NCBI RefSeq assembly: GCF_025699485.1
Contig: NZ_JANUXN010000002.1
Span: 310,001 to 374,000, forward strand
Source: Thauera carbonicopians
GTDB lineage: Bacteria > Pseudomonadota > Gammaproteobacteria > Burkholderiales > Rhodocyclaceae
Reading direction: 5' to 3'
DNA: 64,000 bases
Below the pieces are notes generated by a model. It was not told where the DNA came from and searched no databases. It saw nothing but the letters and a program-made list of their open reading frames with translations. Positions within the stretch are counted from its first letter, which is position 1. Each line of letters opens with the position of its first letter. Both the position numbers and the translations under genes were made by a program. This document shows positions 46,977-55,419 of the stretch, piece after piece.

Positions 46977-47605
46977 GTAAAAGCAGATGTACCCTTCGTT
47001 CTGGCTCCTGGCCTGTGTTGTTCTCAGCAGATTCTAGTTTATGGAAGAGAAGTAAGTGCTCCCTCACTAGCTACGATGTAGCGCCACAGATACCGAACTT
47101 TTCTGTCGGTGATAGCAGAGCTCTGTGGCAAGGAATAGAGAAAGAAGCCTCAACTGCAGTGGCAACCAGAGCCTGCACTGCACACACTCCAAACTCACAT
47201 CCTGCATCGTTACTCTGAATTGAGTGCGGATTAGTTCTCGAGCCGTAAGCCGTATGCATGGCATGGACTGGAACCGCGCAACTGTAGGTTCAACAGTTAC
47301 ACATCCAAAAACAGTCAATCATGCGCCTGGCTGCACGGTTTTGCTTCGGCCTTTCGCATAGTTTTGGCAAACGCCTCAATATCCTCTTTCCAGCACAGCG
47401 CCATCATTCATAGATACAAATACGCGTGAACCAGTGTGCCTTCAGCGCATGCGAAGAGCGTGTATCGGTATGGCAAGAAGCCCACTACCTCCCCCTTTGT
47501 TCCGATGGAGTTTGTTGAGTTGGGGCAGGGGTTTGGCCTTGGACTACTGGCAATGGCCGGCTAGAGGGCGCGGATCATCCCGCTTCGATGGAAGCATGAA
47601 GAACG
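46977..47605. other. Non-coding, lower-GC stretch
   Basis: No convincing gene was found. Short open frames on both strands lack ribosome sites and recognisable motifs. Composition differs from the flanks, so this may be leftover transferred DNA. Confidence 0.5.
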
Positions 47606-47651
47606 TTCGGATTTCCGGACGGAAAGCGGGCCCGCCATTCGGAATCCCGGA
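47606..47651 (+). promoter_or_regulatory. Tandem candidate DctD-binding sites (UAS)
   Basis: Two similar 14-bp near-palindromes, TTCGGATTTCCGGA (47606-47619) and TTCGGAATCCCGGA (47638-47651). Their starts are 32 bp apart (three helical turns), and they lie about 90-140 bp upstream of the predicted start, the usual place for NtrC-class activators. Confidence 0.6.
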
Positions 47652-47682
47652 TCCACGCAGCCGCGCAGAAAAAATTTTATCC

Positions 47683-47695
47683 AATCAAAACATTA
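47683..47695 (+). promoter_or_regulatory. IHF-binding site
   Basis: AATCAA-AACA-TTA is an exact match to WATCAA-N4-TTR, in an A/T-rich stretch between the activator sites and the -24/-12 promoter, where IHF bends DNA for activator contact. Confidence 0.65.
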
Positions 47696-47716
47696 ATTTA
47701 TCAGCTAAAGCGCTGC

Positions 47717-47732
47717 TGGCACGCGGCATGCA
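47717..47732 (+). promoter_or_regulatory. Sigma-54 (-24/-12) promoter of aspA-dctA
   Basis: TGGCACGCGGCATGCA matches TGGCACG-N4-TTGCW at all but one fixed base, with the invariant GG (47718-47719) and GC (47730-47731) exactly 10 bp apart. Predicted start near 47743, 45 bp before the aspA ATG. Confidence 0.8.
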
Positions 47733-47787
47733 ATGCACTGGGAGCCCGTTTCGAGTCGAGACGAGCCCACTTCGAAGGAGACCGACC

Positions 47788-49209
47788 ATGAATACAACGA
47801 ACACGCGCATCGAACACGACCTGCTGGGCGACCGGGAAGTGCCGGCATCGGCCTATTACGGTGTGCACACGCTGCGCGCCTGCGAGAACTTCCCGATCAG
47901 CGGCATCACCATCGCAGTCTACCCCGACCTGATCCGTGCGCTGGCGCAGATCAAGAAGGCCGCAGCCGAGGCCAATCGCCGGCTGGGCCTGCTCGATGGG
48001 GGCCGCTGCGAAGTCATCGCCGCGGCCTGCGACGAGATCGTCGCCGGGCAATGGCACGAGCAGTTCGTCGTCGATGTGATCCAGGGCGGCGCCGGGACCT
48101 CGACCAACATGAACGCCAACGAGGTCATCGCCAACCGCGCGCTGGAACTGCTCGGCCATCAGCGCGGCGAATACGCCTACCTGCACCCGAACGAGCATGT
48201 GAACATGGGGCAGTCGACCAACGACGTCTACCCCACTGCGCTCAAGCTCGCGACCCACGTCGGCATCCTCCGCCTCGTCGATGCGATGGCCTACCTGCGC
48301 GCGGCTTTCGAACGCAAGGCCGAGGAATTCGCCGACGTGCTCAAGATGGGGCGCACCCAGCTGCAGGACGCGGTGCCGATGACGCTGGGGCAGGAGTTTT
48401 CCACCTATGCGGTGATGCTGGGCGAGGACGAGGAGCGCTTGCGCGATGCCGCCTCGCTGATCCGCGAGATCAACCTCGGCGCCACCGCGATCGGCACCGG
48501 CATCAATGCCCACCCCGACTACGCGCCGCTGGTCTGCGACCTGCTGGCCGAGATCAGCGGGATCGAAGTGGTCACCGCGCCTAACCTGATCGAAGCGACG
48601 CAGGACTGCGGCGCTTTCGTCCAGTTGTCGGGCGTGCTCAAGCGCGTCGCGGTCAAGCTGTCCAAGGTCTGCAACGACCTGCGCCTGCTGTCCTCCGGGC
48701 CGCGCGCCGGCCTGGGCGAGATCAACCTGCCGGCACGCCAGGCGGGCTCGTCGATCATGCCGGGCAAGGTGAATCCGGTGATTCCCGAGGTCATCAACCA
48801 GATCGCCTTCGAGATCATCGGCAACGACCTGACCGTCAGCTTCGCTGCCGAAGCCGGGCAGCTGCAGCTGAACGCCTTCGAGCCGATCATCGCCCACAGC
48901 CTGTTCAAGAGCGTGCTGCACCTGTCCAACGGCTGCCGCGTGCTCGCCGACTACTGCGTCGACGGCATCACCGCCAACCGCGAGATGCTGCGCGCCTCGG
49001 TCGAGAACTCCATCGGCATCGTCACCGCGCTGAACCCGTTCATCGGCTATGCCCATGCCACCGAAGTGGCGGCCGAGGCCTTCCGCAGCGGCCGGGGCGT
49101 GGCCGAAATCGTCATCGAGCGCGGCCTGATGAGCGCCGAGGCGCTGGCCGCAGTGCTGCGCCCCGAAGTGCTGACCCGGCCGCAGCCGATCCCCGCCGCC
49201 AGGGTCTGA
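47788..49209 (+). CDS. aspA: Aspartate ammonia-lyase (aspartase)
   Basis: Deaminates L-aspartate to fumarate and ammonia. 473 aa of the fumarase/aspartase superfamily: GAGTSTNMNANEVIANRA, the loop signature GSSIMPGKVNPVIPEVINQ and TTNTRIEHDLLGDREVPASA at the N-terminus favour aspartase over fumarase. ATG 47788 follows GAAGGAG. It is the first gene behind a sigma-54 promoter and is followed by a DctA-type transporter. Confidence 0.93.
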   Translation: MNTTNTRIEHDLLGDREVPASAYYGVHTLRACENFPISGITIAVYPDLIRALAQIKKAAAEANRRLGLLDGGRCEVIAAACDEIVAGQWHEQFVVDVIQGGAGTSTNMNANEVIANRALELLGHQRGEYAYLHPNEHVNMGQSTNDVYPTALKLATHVGILRLVDAMAYLRAAFERKAEEFADVLKMGRTQLQDAVPMTLGQEFSTYAVMLGEDEERLRDAASLIREINLGATAIGTGINAHPDYAPLVCDLLAEISGIEVVTAPNLIEATQDCGAFVQLSGVLKRVAVKLSKVCNDLRLLSSGPRAGLGEINLPARQAGSSIMPGKVNPVIPEVINQIAFEIIGNDLTVSFAAEAGQLQLNAFEPIIAHSLFKSVLHLSNGCRVLADYCVDGITANREMLRASVENSIGIVTALNPFIGYAHATEVAAEAFRSGRGVAEIVIERGLMSAEALAAVLRPEVLTRPQPIPAARV

Positions 49210-49247
49210 GCCCGTCCGACGACACCACAACTCGAAAGGAAAGCGAC

Positions 49248-50549
49248 ATGAAGATGAATCGCTTGACGACCTGGATCGTCATCTCAATGGTATTGGGCGT
49301 CGCCGTCGGCTACGCCTGCAACACGATGGCGGGCAGCGCCGAAGCGGCGAAGGTCATCGCCGGATACTTCGCCGTGCTGACCGACATCTTCCTGCGCATG
49401 ATCAAGATGATCATCGCGCCGCTGGTGTTCGCGACCCTGGTGGCCGGCTTGGCCAACATGGGCGACTCCAAGACCGTCGGCCGCATCGGCAGCCGCGCGG
49501 TGCTCTGGTTCGTCGGCGCATCGCTGGTGTCGCTGCTGGTCGGGCTGAGCATGGCCAACCTGCTGCAGCCGGGCTCGACCCTGGCCGTGACCCTGCCCGA
49601 GGCCGGCGCCGCCACCGATCTGAAGACCGGCGCGCTCAACCTCGCCAACTTCATCACCCAGGTGTTTCCGAAGAGCATCGTCGAGTCGATGGCGAACAAT
49701 TCCATCCTGCAGATCCTCGTCTTCGCGGTGTTCTTCGGCCTGGCCCTCGGCAATCTGCACAACCAGACGGCCCGCTCGCTGGTAGGCACCATGGACGACA
49801 TCGTCCACGTCATGCTCAAGGTGACGGACTACGTGATGCGGGTGGCGCCGGTCGGCGTATTCGCCGCCGTCGCCGGGGCGATCACGACCCAGGGCCTGGG
49901 CATGCTGGCGGTATTCGGCAAGTTCATGCTGTGCTTCTATGTGGCGCTGGCGGTGCTGTGGGCAGTGCTGATCCTCGCCGGCTACCTCGTCCTCGGGCGC
50001 GAGGTGTTCCGCCTGCTCAAGCTGGTGCGCAATCCGATGCTGCTCGGCTTCTCGACCGCGAGCAGCGAGTCGGCCTATCCCAAGCTGATGGAGCAGCTCG
50101 AGAAGTTCGGCGTCAAGAACCGCGTGACCGGCTTCGTGCTGCCGCTGGGCTACTCCTTCAACCTCGACGGTTCGATGATCTACACTTCGTTCGCGGCGCT
50201 GTTCATCGCCCAGGCGTACGGCATCGAGATGTCGCTGGCGAGCCAGGTCACCATGCTGCTGGTCCTGATGGTGTCGAGCAAGGGCATCGCCGGCGTGCCG
50301 CGTTCGGCGCTGGTCGTCGTTGCCGCCGTGCTGCCGATGTTCGGCCTGCCCGAAGCCGGCGTGCTGCTGATCCTCGGCATCGACCATTTCCTCGACATGG
50401 GGCGCACGGTGACCAACGTGCTCGGCAACGCGATCGCCACCGCCGTGATCGCGAAGTGGGAAGGCGCGATCGAGCCGGTCGCGCCCGAACTGGCCGAAGC
50501 CGAGGACGCGCTGCCCGTCCCCGAGGAGATGGCCCCGCAGGCGGCCTGA
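49248..50549 (+). CDS. DAACS-family dicarboxylate/aspartate symporter (DctA/GltP type)
   Basis: 433 aa with about eight membrane helices and two hairpin loops. Family motifs: MIIAPLVFATLVAGLANMGD, GFSTASSESAYPKLME (HP1 serine-rich tip) and LPLGYSFNLDGSMIYTS (helix 7). It imports C4-dicarboxylates or aspartate with cations. Whether it is DctA or an aspartate carrier cannot be settled. It is 38 bp after aspA and likely co-transcribed from the sigma-54 promoter. Confidence 0.9.
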   Translation: MKMNRLTTWIVISMVLGVAVGYACNTMAGSAEAAKVIAGYFAVLTDIFLRMIKMIIAPLVFATLVAGLANMGDSKTVGRIGSRAVLWFVGASLVSLLVGLSMANLLQPGSTLAVTLPEAGAATDLKTGALNLANFITQVFPKSIVESMANNSILQILVFAVFFGLALGNLHNQTARSLVGTMDDIVHVMLKVTDYVMRVAPVGVFAAVAGAITTQGLGMLAVFGKFMLCFYVALAVLWAVLILAGYLVLGREVFRLLKLVRNPMLLGFSTASSESAYPKLMEQLEKFGVKNRVTGFVLPLGYSFNLDGSMIYTSFAALFIAQAYGIEMSLASQVTMLLVLMVSSKGIAGVPRSALVVVAAVLPMFGLPEAGVLLILGIDHFLDMGRTVTNVLGNAIATAVIAKWEGAIEPVAPELAEAEDALPVPEEMAPQAA

Positions 50550-50576
50550 GGCCGTACCGCGTCATTCATGCATGCA

Positions 50577-50615
50577 GGTGCCGGGGCCCGGTGTGGCACG
50601 CCGGGCCCCGGCACC
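50577..50615 (+). other. Perfect 15-bp GC-rich hairpin between the symporter and dctB genes
   Basis: GGTGCCGGGGCCCGG (50577-50591) pairs without mismatch with CCGGGCCCCGGCACC (50601-50615) around a 9-base loop. No T tract follows. Likely an mRNA-stability or Rho-type termination structure separating the metabolic genes from the regulators. Confidence 0.65.
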
Positions 50616-50662
50616 GAGCGCATGGTACTGTGATCACCGATTGGCACGTCCCCGCACCCATC

Positions 50663-52525
50663 ATGTTTCGTTCCCGCTCCCTGGTGTTGCTGCTGTGTTG
50701 CGCCGCCGTGGTCGGCCTGAGCGGTTTCGCCGCCTACCGGATTGCGCAGAAGCAGGGCATCGAGGACCTGCAGGCGACGGGGCTGCACCGGCTCGATCTG
50801 TATGCCGCCAGCCTCGAGCGCGAGATCGGCAAATACGCCTTCCTGCCGGGCACGCTGGATCTCGAGCAGGACGTGATCGATCTGCTGTCCGGGGCAGCGG
50901 ACGGGCAGGTGGCCGAGCGCGTCAACATCCACCTGGAAAAACTCAACGAGCGCGCCGGTACGATGTCGATCTACGTGATCGATGCGGGCGGCCGCGTCGC
51001 GGCGACCAGCAACTGGCGCCGGACGGACAGTTTTCTCGGCGAGGATCTTTCTTTCCGGCCCTATTTCCGCGATGCCATCGCCAATGGTTCCGGCCGCTTC
51101 TTCGGCATCGGCACGACACAGGGCGACCCCGGCTACTACCTGGCGGCCAGGCTTGCGGGCGGCGGCGGAGAACAGGACATCCGGGGCGTTGCGGTCGTTA
51201 AGGTCAGCCTCGAGCAGCTGGAGAAATCCTGGTCGACCGTGGAAGCGCCGGTACTGGTCGCCGACGAGAACGGGGTGGTCATCCTGTCCGCCGTTGCGGG
51301 CTGGAAGTTCACGCTGCTGCGCCCTCTCGACGAGCGTACGCGCGCAGCCTTCGATTACACCCGGCAATACAACCGGCGCGCCTTGCAGCCGCTGGGCATG
51401 CGCGAGATCGAAGGGGACGGGCACGGCGCACAACTGGTCAGGATCGCCGGCGAAGCTGCCGAAACGGTCTCCGTCTATCCGGTCAGCGGCCGCTTCCTCG
51501 CCCAGTCGCGCGCCCTGCCCGACATGCAATGGACGCTGACGGTGCTGTCGCAGCTCGAACAGGTCGACAGCCTGGCGCAGAGCCGTGCGGCGCTGGCGGC
51601 GATCGCCGCAGCCTGCCTGCTGCTGCTGGCCGCCGTCGTCGCCGAGCGGCGGCGCCATCTGCGCCACCGGCTGGCCGCGCGGGAAACCCTGCAGAAGGCC
51701 TACGACGAACTGGAGCACAAGGTCGAGGCCCGCACCGCCGACCTGTCCGCCGCAAACCAGAAGCTGCAGGACGAGATCGTCGAGCGCATCCGGGCAGAGC
51801 GCACGCTGCGGGCCGCGCAGGAAGAACTGATCCAGGCCGGCAAGCTGGCAGTGATCGGGCAATTGTCCACTGGCATCGCCCACGAACTGAATCAGCCGCT
51901 CGCCGCGCTGCGCACCTTGTCGGCCAATGCGGGGCGGTTTCTCGAGCGCGGCGATGCGGAGACCGCGCGCTTGAACCTGGTACGCATCGCCGAGTTGGCT
52001 GAACGCATGGGACGCATCACCGGCCAGTTGCACAGCTTCGCGCGCAAATCGAGTGGCCGGTCCTCGCCGGTCAGGCTCGGGCAGGCGCTCGACAACGTCC
52101 TGGCGCTGCTCGAAGCGCGGCTGCGGCGCAGTGCCGCATCGGTCGAGCGCAAGGGACCGCCCAGAGAGCCGGTCGTGATGTGCGATCCCAACCGGCTCGA
52201 GCAGGTGCTGGTCAATCTGGTGGGCAATGCGCTCGATGCGATGGCCGGACAGCCGCAGCCGCGCATCGAACTGAGCTGGGACTGCGCGGACGGTGTCGTC
52301 CACCTGCAGATCCGCGACCATGGCCCTGGCCTCAGCGACGAGGCGCGCTCGCATCTGTTCGAGCCGTTCTTCACCACGAAGCCGGAGGGCGACGGCCTGG
52401 GCCTGGGCCTGACGATTTCCGCCGGCATCGTGCGCGACTTTGGCGGCAGCCTGCAGGGCACGAACCATCCGGACGGCGGCGCCGTCTTTACCCTCGAACT
52501 TCCGCTTGCAGACCATCATGGCTGA
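50663..52525 (+). CDS. dctB: C4-dicarboxylate sensor histidine kinase DctB
   Basis: 620 aa. The N-terminal membrane helix (about 5-24), periplasmic tandem PAS/dCache sensor (about 25-290, with FRPYFRDAIANGSGRFFGIG), second helix (about 305-325), coiled coil (about 340-395) and kinase core follow in order. The H box is GIAHELNQPLAALRT, the N box is NLVGNALDAM, and the G boxes are DHGPGL and GLGLGLT. It senses succinate, fumarate or aspartate in the periplasm and phosphorylates DctD. It overlaps dctD by 8 bp. Confidence 0.94.
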   Translation: MFRSRSLVLLLCCAAVVGLSGFAAYRIAQKQGIEDLQATGLHRLDLYAASLEREIGKYAFLPGTLDLEQDVIDLLSGAADGQVAERVNIHLEKLNERAGTMSIYVIDAGGRVAATSNWRRTDSFLGEDLSFRPYFRDAIANGSGRFFGIGTTQGDPGYYLAARLAGGGGEQDIRGVAVVKVSLEQLEKSWSTVEAPVLVADENGVVILSAVAGWKFTLLRPLDERTRAAFDYTRQYNRRALQPLGMREIEGDGHGAQLVRIAGEAAETVSVYPVSGRFLAQSRALPDMQWTLTVLSQLEQVDSLAQSRAALAAIAAACLLLLAAVVAERRRHLRHRLAARETLQKAYDELEHKVEARTADLSAANQKLQDEIVERIRAERTLRAAQEELIQAGKLAVIGQLSTGIAHELNQPLAALRTLSANAGRFLERGDAETARLNLVRIAELAERMGRITGQLHSFARKSSGRSSPVRLGQALDNVLALLEARLRRSAASVERKGPPREPVVMCDPNRLEQVLVNLVGNALDAMAGQPQPRIELSWDCADGVVHLQIRDHGPGLSDEARSHLFEPFFTTKPEGDGLGLGLTISAGIVRDFGGSLQGTNHPDGGAVFTLELPLADHHG

Positions 52526-53846
52526 AGACCTCAAGATCCTCATCATCGAAGACGATCCCGACGTGGCGCTCGGCTGCCGGCAGGCGCTGCAGCTCGAAGG
52601 CCTCGTCGCGGAATGCGCGGGCAGCGCCGAGCAGGGGCTGCGGCGCCTGGCAGCGGACTTCGCCGGCATCGTCGTCAGCGACATCCGCCTGCCCGGCAAG
52701 GACGGCATGAGCCTGCTGCGGGAGCTCCAGGCCATCGATCCGGAACTGCCGGTCGTGCTGATCACCGGCCACGGCGACATCTCGATGGCAGTGCAGGCGA
52801 TGAAGGACGGCGCCTACGATTTCCTGCAGAAGCCCTTCGCCCCCGAGCATCTGGTCGACACCGTCCGCCGCGCGCTGGAGAAGCGCCGCCTGGTGCTGGA
52901 GGTGCGCTTTCTGCGTCGCCGGCTGGCGCAGCGCGACCTGCTGGAAGCGCGCCTGATCGGCAACTCTCCGGGCATGGTCGGTGTGCGCGCGCTGATCGAC
53001 AATCTCGCCGGCAGCGCCGCGGACGTGTTGATCCACGGCGAAACCGGAACCGGCAAGGAACTGGTAGCGCGCTGCCTGCACGAGGCTGGCCCGCGCCGCG
53101 CCGGCAACTTCGTCGCAATCAACTGCGGCGGCCTCCCCGAGACCCTGTTCGACAGCGAGATCTTCGGCCACGAGGCCGGGGCCTACACCGGCGCAGGCAA
53201 GCGCCGCATCGGCAAGATCGAGCATGCCAGCGGCGGCACGCTGTTCCTCGACGAGATCGAGACCATGCCGCTGCCGATGCAGATCAAGCTGCTGCGCGTG
53301 CTGCAGGAGCGTACGCTGGAGCGCCTCGGCTCGAACACGGTGATTCCGGTCGATTGCCGCATCGTCGCCGCGACCAAGGAAAACCTGCTGGCCCTGGCCG
53401 AGCAAGGGCGTTTCCGCGCCGACCTGTACTACCGCCTGTCCGTCGCCACCGTGGCCCTGCCGCCGCTGCGCGAGCGGCGAGAGGACATCCCGCTGCTGTT
53501 CGAGCATTTCCTGCTGCAAGCTGCGGCACGGCACGATCGGCCCGTGCCGCAGCTGCCGCCGGGGCGCATCCAGCAACTGGTCGGCCATCACTGGCCGGGC
53601 AACGTCCGCGAGTTGAGGAACGTCGCCGACCGCTGCGTGCTCGGCATCGAGGCGGGGTCGCCCCCTTTCGGCCAGCCTCAGGGCGAGAGGCCGAGCCCGC
53701 TGGGTGAAACCGTGGAAGCCTTCGAACGTGCCCTGATCGCCGATGCGCTGCGCCGGCATGGCAGCCTGGCGCGTACCGCCGAAGCGCTGGCGATTGCCAA
53801 GACCACGCTGCACGACAAGATACGCAAATATGGCCTGAGCGATTGA
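52518..53846 (+). CDS. dctD: Sigma-54-dependent response regulator DctD
   Basis: 442 aa: receiver domain (Asp in [12 protein letters not shown], Lys in LQKPFAPEH), AAA+ domain with Walker A GETGTGKE, the sigma-54 contact loop as GAYTGA (Tyr variant of GAFTGA), Walker [11 protein letters not shown] and a Fis-type C-terminal helix-turn-helix ([20 protein letters not shown]). It should activate the -24/-12 promoter upstream of aspA. Confidence 0.94.
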   Translation: MAEDLKILIIEDDPDVALGCRQALQLEGLVAECAGSAEQGLRRLAADFAGIVVSDIRLPGKDGMSLLRELQAIDPELPVVLITGHGDISMAVQAMKDGAYDFLQKPFAPEHLVDTVRRALEKRRLVLEVRFLRRRLAQRDLLEARLIGNSPGMVGVRALIDNLAGSAADVLIHGETGTGKELVARCLHEAGPRRAGNFVAINCGGLPETLFDSEIFGHEAGAYTGAGKRRIGKIEHASGGTLFLDEIETMPLPMQIKLLRVLQERTLERLGSNTVIPVDCRIVAATKENLLALAEQGRFRADLYYRLSVATVALPPLRERREDIPLLFEHFLLQAAARHDRPVPQLPPGRIQQLVGHHWPGNVRELRNVADRCVLGIEAGSPPFGQPQGERPSPLGETVEAFERALIADALRRHGSLARTAEALAIAKTTLHDKIRKYGLSD

Positions 53847-54000
53847 GGCAAAACGACCCCTCCATGGATGTTCTGCTGTCCTGCAAATCGGTCTGCCTCT
53901 TCAGTCCCCCACTAGCTTACGAGGAAATATCGTGCCCGTGTGACTTGCTCCCCATAAATAGTACGTAAACGATGTAGAGTCCGTTCGCAAAGGAACGGCA

Positions 54001-54264
54001 ATGAAGAAACGATTCACGGAAGAACAGATCATCGGCGTGCTCAAAGAAGCCGAGGCAGGTGCCAAGCCTGCGGAGCTGTGCCGCAAGCACGGGATATCGG
54101 AAGCGACGTACTACAACTGGAAGGCGAAGTACGGTGGGATGATGGTGTCCGAGGTCCAGCGCCTGAAGGCGCTGGAGCAGGAGAACAATCGGCTCAAGAA
54201 GCTGCTGGCCGAGTCAGTGCTGGATAACGCGGCGCTGAAGGATTTGCTTGGGCGAAAGTGGTAA
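54001..54264 (+). CDS. IS3-family transposase OrfA
   Basis: 87 aa helix-turn-helix protein with the leucine-zipper tail typical of OrfA (RFTEEQIIGVLKEAEAGAKP, LCRKHGISEATYYNWKAKYG). Intact. OrfB would normally be joined to it by frameshifting at the 54258-54264 overlap. Confidence 0.92.
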   Translation: MKKRFTEEQIIGVLKEAEAGAKPAELCRKHGISEATYYNWKAKYGGMMVSEVQRLKALEQENNRLKKLLAESVLDNAALKDLLGRKW

Positions 54265-55104
54265 GCCCGCAGGCTCGGCGTGAAGCGGTCAGGATTCTGA
54301 TGGATGAACGCAAGCTGGGTGTGACCAGAGCCTGTGGGCTAGTGGGGATCTCGCGGTCGTTGTTTGCCTACGAGAGTAAGCGCGGCAGTGATCGTGCATT
54401 GACCGAACGGATGAAGGCGCTGGCGGCCGCCAAGCGGCGCTATGGCTACGCGTATCCATGTGCTGCTACGCCGAGAAGGCTGGCAAGCGAACCATAAGCG
54501 GGTTTGGCGGCTGTATAGTCAGGCGGGGCTGAGCATACGCAAACGTAAGCGAAAGCGCATTGCCTCGGTCGAGCGTGTGGTTCGCCCTCAACCGAGCGGG
54601 CCGAATCAGAGTTGATCGATGGATTTCGTTGCTGACGGTCTGGCCCATGGCCGCCGGTTCCGTTGTTTGAACGTGGTCGACGACTACACGCGGGAGTGCT
54701 TGGCCATCGAGGTCGATACGTCGCTGCCCGGGCTACGGGTGACACATGTCTTGGACAGACTGGCCATGATGCGTGGTCTGCCCCGATCCATCACCGTGGA
54801 CAATGGGCCGGAGTTCGCTGGCCGAGCACTGGATGCCTGGGCTTATCAGGCAGGCGTGAAACTGTCATTCATACGACCAGGCAAACCAGTGGAGAATGCT
54901 TACATCGAAAGTTTCAACGGCAAGTTCCGCGACGAGTGTCTCAATGAGCACTGGTTTCTGTCGTTACGGCAGGCCAGATCGTTGATCGAAGCGTGGCGCA
55001 TTGAGTACAACACCGAGCGGCCTCATAGTTCTCTGGGCTACTTGGCGCCCGAGCAGTTCGCCAACGGATATCGGCAAGAAGAGTTTTTTAACACCGGACT
55101 CTAA
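54258..55104 (+). pseudogene. IS3-family transposase OrfB, broken
   Basis: DDE integrase with two lesions. After AKRRYGY (about 54450) two bases are missing and the frame shifts. Further on, the Trp codon of the conserved NQSWSMDF motif is TGA (54613-54615). The remainder ([43 protein letters not shown]) is intact to the normal end. The element cannot move by itself. Confidence 0.9.
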
Positions 55105-55136
55105 ATCAGCTTCGCACTACATCAGGGGGCAGGTCA

Positions 55137-55391
55137 GTTTCCGTAACCGCCATCGGCGAGTACGAGCCCCCGCATCATGTTCCCTTCGAGAGCCGTCTGG
55201 ATTTGTGCGAGCGAGATCTGCGGCTTGGTGCTGAATGCAACCGTCCCGGGCACACCGGTCCGAGTGCGCCGTGCTTCATCTTCTGCCCATTCTTCAGGCA
55301 GATAGAGTTGCCTGGCCGCTGGCAAGCTGGCTTGTTCTGTCGCCAAGCTCAGGCTGACCGCGATCTGACAATTGTCCTGCTTACCCGGTTG
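55137..55391 (-). pseudogene. IS701-type transposase fragment
   Basis: Minus-strand frame reading GKQDNCQIAVSLSLATEQAS, then LYLPEEWAEDEARR, then QISLAQIQTALEGN and VLADGGYGN. This is the central part of an IS701/DDE-superfamily endonuclease. It is cut at the left by the first IS end, whose TGA forms the stop, and at the right by the second IS. A few codons continue beyond that IS at 56605. Confidence 0.75.
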
Positions 55392-55419
55392 TGTATTGAC
55401 CCAGCAGAACCTGCACAGG

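Larger units (their letters stand above)
53941..55136 (+). mobile_element. Decayed IS3-family insertion sequence (about 1.2 kb)
   Basis: Bounded by imperfect terminal inverted repeats: TGACTTGCTCCCC at the left, and TGACCTGCCCCC read inward from the right. It carries orfA and a broken orfB of the IS3 family (IS407-like group). No matching short duplication flanks it (left CGTG, right GTTT), so one flank was probably lost or rearranged. Confidence 0.85.

Noticed and set aside
47067-47318. Minus-strand frame of 83 codons in the gap after ansB
   Set aside because: No ribosome site, no recognisable motif and poor codon pattern; probably chance.
50642-50656. TGGCACG-N3-CCGCA, sigma-54-like, 7 bp before dctB
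   Set aside because: The GG to GC distance is 9 bp instead of the required 10, and it lies too close to the start codon.
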